NCBI GenBank assembly: GCA_963169105.1
Contig: OY720642.1
Coordinates: forward strand, 73,572,716 to 73,636,715
Direction of reading: 5' to 3'
Length of the DNA: 64,000 nucleotides
Source of the DNA: Ceriagrion tenellum
Taxonomy: Eukaryota > Arthropoda > Insecta > Odonata > Coenagrionidae
The notes under the pieces were generated by a model that saw nothing but the letters and a program-made list of their open reading frames with translations, made no database searches and had not been told where the DNA came from. The position numbers and the translations under genes are program-made. Below, piece after piece: positions 58,984-64,000 of the stretch. Position 1 is the first letter of the stretch, and every line of letters starts with the position of its first letter.

Positions 58984-59276
58984 CGTGAAACAATAATCTC
59001 CAGAACAGGCCCCCTCTCTTCACCGAGGAGATGGATTTCATCAATGACTATTAATGAAACGTCTCGAACGTAAGCTCTGGTGCTCCATGATCTTGATACA
59101 CCATCCCACTTTTCAGGAGTAGTAACTACAACATCAGCATGCGCCATTGCGCGAGCATCAGGACTAGCATCACCAGTCAGTTCCACAACTGATACTCCTA
59201 ATTTATCAGTCAACCTTACTTGCCAGTCATCAATTCGTTCTCTCACCAATGATTTAAGGGGTGCTATGTACACAAC
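58984..59276 (-). CDS. ASCC3: ASCC3 exon: helicase motifs Ia-II, DEIH box
   Basis: The translation contains VVYIAPLKSLVRERIDDWQ (motif Ia), ELTGD, TTPEKWDGVSR (motif Ic) and the Walker B box DEIHLLGEERGPVLE. The DEIH sequence marks the Ski2/Brr2 family. It ends with two bases (CG) completed by T of the next exon to give the Arg of VSR. Splice sites: ttttcag and gtaatg. Confidence 0.97.
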
Positions 59277-59291
59277 CTGAAAAAAAAATTC

Positions 59292-59740
59292 ACATAAATT
59301 ACAATATCTACATCTACAGACTACCCAGAGAGCCACCACATGGGCCTGAGGCAGGGGGTGTTAGGATACCAGTCAAGTAAAGGATAAGGTTTTGGGAGGT
59401 GAAATGGTGAAGTGTATTATGGGTATGTTTTGAATGGATCTCAGTTTTCATTGTGGTCACTTACTGTGCATGGAAAGAATGAATTTTTGTACCTATCAGT
59501 TCGGCAATGTATCTCTCTTATTTTATCGCTTCAAATAGACTTAGAAATGAAGTGTGGCATCAAAATGGTATTCTCAATGTTGCTTTGAAACACACCTGTT
59601 CTGAATTTCTCAAGTAAACTAAGCCTAGTGTGTAGGCTCAGAGTCTCTAGCACTCCCAACCTAATACCTCTAAAAGCTGAGAAACACTCTATGTTCGCTT
59701 GTATAAGTTTTCAGCGAAAAAATAGAAATAGAAGATAAAA
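59292..59740 (-). mobile_element. LINE 3' fragment related to the relic at 2890-4010
   Basis: The plus-strand text atatctacatctacagacta opens the fragment, followed by ccaccacatgggcctgaggc. Later words caagtaaactaagcctagtg and gagtctctagcactcccaac are the complement of the tandem part of the LINE relic at 3449-3786. It is a truncated copy of the same family in opposite orientation. Confidence 0.6.
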
Positions 59741-59814
59741 TATATACACTAAACAGCTGTAAAATCCTGCATTATAATTCATGAAGTTTTGGCAGAATGA
59801 GAATTCTGATACAC

Positions 59815-59960
59815 AGTAAAAACCCAGATCAGAAGTTCCCACATATAAAATTTTCCACTTAAAGAAGTTCAATTTTTTAAAGTCCCATAGTAAAACTCAT
59901 AAGGTGTATACTTGTTTTTCCACGATGAAAAGTTCCCACTCATTAGGTTTTCCCAGCTTA
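59815..59960. mobile_element. Possible pogo-like terminus
   Basis: Starts acagtaaaaacccagatcag and repeats agttccca and aaagtccca words. This is the style of pogo ends. No convincing right end was found. Confidence 0.35.
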
Positions 59961-60234
59961 AAGATCTTAACCAGCAATAACAAAACGACATATTTCTATG
60001 AAATTCTATCTGCATGTAAAGTTTCATTAGATTTGCTCATTAATTTTGATTTTTGAAGTGGCAAGCACCAATTTCTTCCTCACTCAATTGCAGCAAGTAG
60101 CCGAAATTTCTATGTGAGACAATTCAATCTTTCGAAATGCGTCACTCCATCAATACTGCGAATCCTAAAGAATCTTCTTCAACTCTATAATCAATTAGCA
60201 CCCAGTTACCAGAGATCCTCAGTGAGATTAATTG

Positions 60235-60600
60235 AATAAAGGCATGTACAACTCATTTGTGGAATACTTTAACAGTTTTTACTTCTGGAATATTTGTGCG
60301 GCTATTTTTTGAATGGATTGAACAAAAATTCCTCATGCCATGACAAAAGAATGCCAAATTGTACGAGGGCTGCCATATTTTGTTACAATTTCTTTCATTC
60401 TAACACATTAATGAAGAACTAGTTAGGGATAAAATGTTGTTAAATCCCTTGCAACTGCTATTGACTTTTCTATTAAAATTAGCTAACAGTTGCTTTGGAT
60501 TTCCTATTAAAATTAGCTCCATTTTGATAAAAATTTTGGTAATTTTCTAAAGTAACTGTGAATTACCACAACAATTGACCTCAAAGGAACATTACGGTGA
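60235..60600 (+). mobile_element. hAT family H1, truncated copy
   Basis: Shares catgtacaactcatttgtgg, gaacaaaaatt and gaatgccaaatt with the copy at 36057-36524, in the same order and strand. Neither terminus is clear. Confidence 0.6.
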
Positions 60601-61279
60601 CTTAAACATCTCTAGGGACCACTTAGAGCAAGAGAGTGAAGCAGATGATGAAGATGGGGTGTGGGACCTACTTACTGTGAGGCTATAAATGCTTTATCTG
60701 TGTTTCAAGCATTTATTGACCATGTTTCTGGTGTTTTTGAAAGCATCCTTAAAATCTTGAAAGGAATGGAATCATTTTTTGTAGCTTTTAGGAAAAGAAT
60801 ACCAAACAAACAACACAGGATACCATCTATTCCTCCTATCATTGACTCAATAAACTGCAAGTTGAAGTTTTTGTTTAAAGGAGATGAATTTGTATTTATT
60901 TCCTAATTTTTAATGTTCAAGTGAATATCCTAAAAGCATTTTTACCAGCTTTCCTTCTCATATAATTTTCCCACTTCAGACATTTTCAAACCTCTGACCT
61001 TTGAAAACATCATGATTGGGTTTTACTGTTGTATACATTCAAACTGGACCAAAACCAACAATATCAGTCATTATATTTTTCTAAACTTGAAGAAAAACAC
61101 ATCACAAACTCTAAGTAACTTTTACATATCCACTTTGATTTTATTGCCACATCATTGGTAAAGGATTATGTTCAACAGTGAATCCTCAATTTTCTTTCAA
61201 TTGAAATAGGGCATGGGTATGTAAGAATAAATTTACACAACAGGCTACCATTATCAATAAAAGGACTTTGAGTACTTAC
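60601..61279 (-). other. ASCC3 intron, no recognised content
   Basis: AT-rich. The plus-strand frame at 60661-60906 has no family resemblance. Confidence 0.4.
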
Positions 61280-61500
61280 CTTGGTACCAGGATATTCCCT
61301 GAACACTCTAAACATTGCTATTTCAGCAGCAACTGTCTTTCCTGAGCCAGTTGGTGCTCCTAGCAGGACATTGCAATCAGTATGATAAAGACAGTGAAAA
61401 ATTTGAGTTTGAACAGGGTTGAAATGGGAATATTTATACAATGAGACTAGCTTTTCATCTCCAAGTGCTTTCACGGGAAGAGGCTGAAGGGAAAGCAGGT
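61280..61500 (-). CDS. ASCC3: ASCC3 exon: start of helicase cassette 2, Walker A
   Basis: The exon encodes DLLSLQPLPVKALGD.., then the Q-like motif FNPVQTQIFHCLYHTDCNVLL and the Walker A loop GAPTGSGKTVAAEIA. These are the ATP-binding motifs of Ski2-like helicases, and all key residues (GxxGSGKT) are present. Splice sites: acceptor ttttcacag and donor gtaagt. It ends in phase 0 (GTK). Confidence 0.96.
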
Positions 61501-61855
61501 CTGTGAAAAAAACGATACAAATCTTTAAATGTGGACCAAATAATTACAAATAGATTTTAAATATATTATTTCATAATTATATGACAGCACAGTATTATTT
61601 TCTACACAAATAGAGTGACTTTTTTCTATGGATAACATAATGCTCATTAAATTAATCAATACCCTCAATTAAGAACCTGTTCAAAGTTTCTGCTATAACT
61701 GCTGACACAAACTATAAAAACAAATCCAGGTATACAATGGAATAGTAAGATAATTGTACAAGGGTTTTCCATGCCAGGGCCCTGTTTTTTGTAGGGCTAA
61801 GATTATTTTCCTGAAATCCCAATCTATACTTTTGCCACTGCGGAGTAATTCAAAT

Positions 61856-62358
61856 TAAGATAGTTTGAGAGAAATAATATCCTGGACATAATGGAGACCA
61901 TACTACAATTTAATGTTTAAATTTAGGCAGTTGAAGGGAGCATGGAGTAAATATTGTAATATAAATGGGGCAATAATATACTTTAACGTGATTGAAATCC
62001 TCAGACATGAAATAAGTATATCTGCATAAGTCTTTCACTTGACTCATTTTTTTATGCGGGACGTTAAGAACTCCTTCACAACAGAAGGTTTTTTTTTGGA
62101 TTCTGAAAAAAATACTGTACTATTACCTACTTACAAAAAAATACTTACCAAATTATCGATTTTCAAAAATAGGCCAGAAAACATACAAACTACATACTGT
62201 TAATTCTTTGATGAGTTGTACCTATTAGAAATTCGTAGTTAGTTACAAATAGTAGTTCTATAAGGGGCTGATATTTTGGAAGAGTGAGAAATTAAAAAAA
62301 AAAGACTAAATACATTGATTCCTAGGAGAAATTATGAGAAACTACCACAACACTGATT
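61856..62358. mobile_element. MITE family M1, copy in ASCC3
   Basis: Begins ttaagatagtttgagagaaa and ends near ttatgagaaactaccac, inverted as in the copy at 28090-28615. Internal matches include taagtcttt, gaaaacatac and gctgatattttggaa. More diverged than the other copy. Confidence 0.6.
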
Positions 62359-62758
62359 GCAGGACATTTTATACAAATGGACTCAATTTTACAGGTATCC
62401 TTTTTTTATAACCGTGTGGCACCATAGTGATGCCACCCACCCAGCATCAGGGCATTTGCTTGGCACAACAGTTGTGCCATCCGCACTCAAAGTGCTAAAG
62501 AATTCATCATGAGAATCCATGAATGAGAAGTTTAACTGCAGACTCCAGGGAGGCTCTACTTTATGAGTTGGCTAACACAAATGCCAGATGTCTCTTCCTC
62601 CCTCCCCCTTTTCCTTTCATAATACTTCCCTTTCCAACCAACCCTCCTATGGTATAAATTATCCCAGTTGGCATTTGCTGCCCCAAACAACCAATCAACT
62701 AACTGAATAACTGTCAAAGTATAACAATTAGTAATTTTAATAAGAGAAAAAATGAGTA

Positions 62759-63351
62759 CAGCAAAACCCCTTTTAATGACCACTCCTATCCAGTGACCAG
62801 CCTTCATAACAACCATTATTTTCTGCAACCGATTGTAATGCCCGTATGTTTAATGTATGACATATGCATGATTTCCATTGAAAGCCTTGAAAACTGCTAT
62901 AAGGTTTTCAAGGTTTTCAATCCACTTTTCTTTCATCTTGAAGCCCCTAACTGTGATCTAACCTCATTGTTCAATTTAACTTTCTGATGGGGGTACACAC
63001 CTATGAATAATATTTTCATGTGTACCTCATTACCACAAATATCGAGCACTTAACTACTTATATGCTGTAATTCATGCATAGATTACGGAGTGATTTAATA
63101 TGTGGTGTGAAAATATTTATTATATGTACAAAAATTAATATGCTCAGAAATTTTCTGCGAGCTACTAAGTTGTGAGGAATTAAATGTCATTTGTGTAGGT
63201 TTTAATAAACTGTTATGTCAAGATCTATTCTATTTTTTCAAATCGGCTGCCCACTTATTTGCATCATATCCCTAGAAACTGGACCATGTCAAATGACCAC
63301 CCCTGTTAATGACCTTTTTTGAGTGGTAGTTGCTTAATACAGGTTTCACTG
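62759..63351. mobile_element. pogo-like MITE, 593 bases
   Basis: The left end CAGCAAAACCCCTTTTAATG and the right end ACAGGTTTCACTG (8 of the terminal 10 match when complemented) are each flanked by TA. Inner words ttaatgacc and aatgaccacccc recur near both ends. No open frame. It lies in the ASCC3 intron next to the exon at 63430. Confidence 0.65.
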
Positions 63352-63429
63352 TAGATGCAAAAATCATTGGCCAGATGCATATTAGCAATTTCCCTGACAT
63401 TTCATGGCATAAATAAGTGCAATATTTAC

Positions 63430-63598
63430 CAGTGTGTGGGGGATGAGTTTCAGGTAGAATTAAATGCTGGAATGTCAATGGCACATATACTTCAGAACCA
63501 AGCCAGTGGTCACTGAGAGCACGAATATAATACTGTGGAGGCAAAGGTTCTACCAGAGGAATAGTCATGACTAATTCTTGAGCTTCATTTTTTATCAC
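63430..63598 (-). CDS. ASCC3: ASCC3 exon: end of first Sec63 unit and linker
   Basis: The acceptor (ctgttctag) abuts 63598 and the donor (gtaaat) follows 63430. The translation VIKNEAQELVMTIPLVEPLP..YYIRALSDHWLGSEVYVPLTFQHLILPE is the strand-rich end of the N-terminal Sec63 unit leading into the linker to cassette 2. The exon ends with one base that joins AC of the next exon to make Asp. Confidence 0.92.
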
Positions 63599-64000
63599 CT
63601 AGAACAGAAAAATAATTATATAATAACACTATGAACATAACTTAACAACTAGCAAGTTTCAATAAAAGACGTAAGGCCATATTCATTGAACTTGAGAAAC
63701 ATTTGCAATGAAAGTAATACCTACACAAGTATAGGACAAAACTGTCAGTGCATAAATGTTATATATGTTATAAATGTTATATAACTATTGTATGCAAAGG
63801 AGACCTCCACTCTCCCCACAAATTGAGACTTTGTAAACGGCAGAAAAGGACTGTAGGGATATTGCTGAGTGAGGGAAAATATCACATTTGCCGGAATCTA
63901 TTTCAGTTAATCAATGCTTTTATTTTACCTAATTGACAATGACCCTTTAATTATATATGTTAAGGATTAAAATTTTCAACAGATTGTGGCTAAGATTTAT

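Noticed and set aside
62400..62500. Possible piggyBac-like end (gcactcaaagtgctaaag).
   Set aside because: No flanking TTAA pair or matching left end could be found.

Overview
The window is eukaryotic nuclear DNA, AT-rich and intron-rich, with two split protein-coding genes whose introns are full of transposon relics. The gene set, the splice signals (GT..AG, long pyrimidine-rich acceptors) and the repeat mix (Tigger/pogo, hAT, piggyBac, Helitron, jockey- and RTE-like LINEs, Ty3/gypsy gag, tRNA-SINEs, foldback elements) point to an arthropod, most likely an insect with a large genome. No bacterial, organellar, rRNA or CRISPR content is visible. Neither gene start lies in the window, so no promoter can be assigned.

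Positions 1-28777, plus strand: the last nine coding exons (537 residues plus stop, one continuous frame) of a coiled-coil protein with a basic, Ser/Pro/Arg-rich tail. A block in the tail (RRNTLCLPHLKSSYP) matches my recollection of the NuMA C-terminal region, so I call it a NuMA/Mud-like spindle-orientation protein with moderate confidence. Its last intron is about 10.2 kb.

Positions 28778-33676: intergenic space between two convergent (tail-to-tail) genes, with a poly(A) signal on each side.

Positions 33677-63598, minus strand: the last thirteen coding exons (1047 residues plus stop, all phases consistent) of ASCC3, a Ski2/Brr2-type helicase subunit of the ASC-1 complex. The exons cover the end of the first Sec63 unit, the whole second helicase cassette and the second Sec63 unit. 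The C-terminal exon carries two glycine-rich insertions, one of RGG type, that I do not recall in vertebrate ASCC3.

Mobile DNA: clear boundaries could be read for a 1991-bp hAT-like element with 400-bp inverted repeats (4959-6949, 8-bp target duplication), a Tigger element interrupted by a gypsy-like LTR-gag piece (9377-12972), two hAT MITEs (20919-21480; 36057-36524), a piggyBac MITE (34819-35070), pogo-like elements (25546-26768; 62759-63351; 53656-56568), foldback elements and a Helitron 3' end at 53212. At least three repeat families occur in more than one place in the window, two of them in both genes. I found no new multi-gene biological system. The best leads are the ASCC3 RGG insertion, the long hAT-like elements with unidentified internal ORFs, and an inverted pair of tRNA-like SINE modules.
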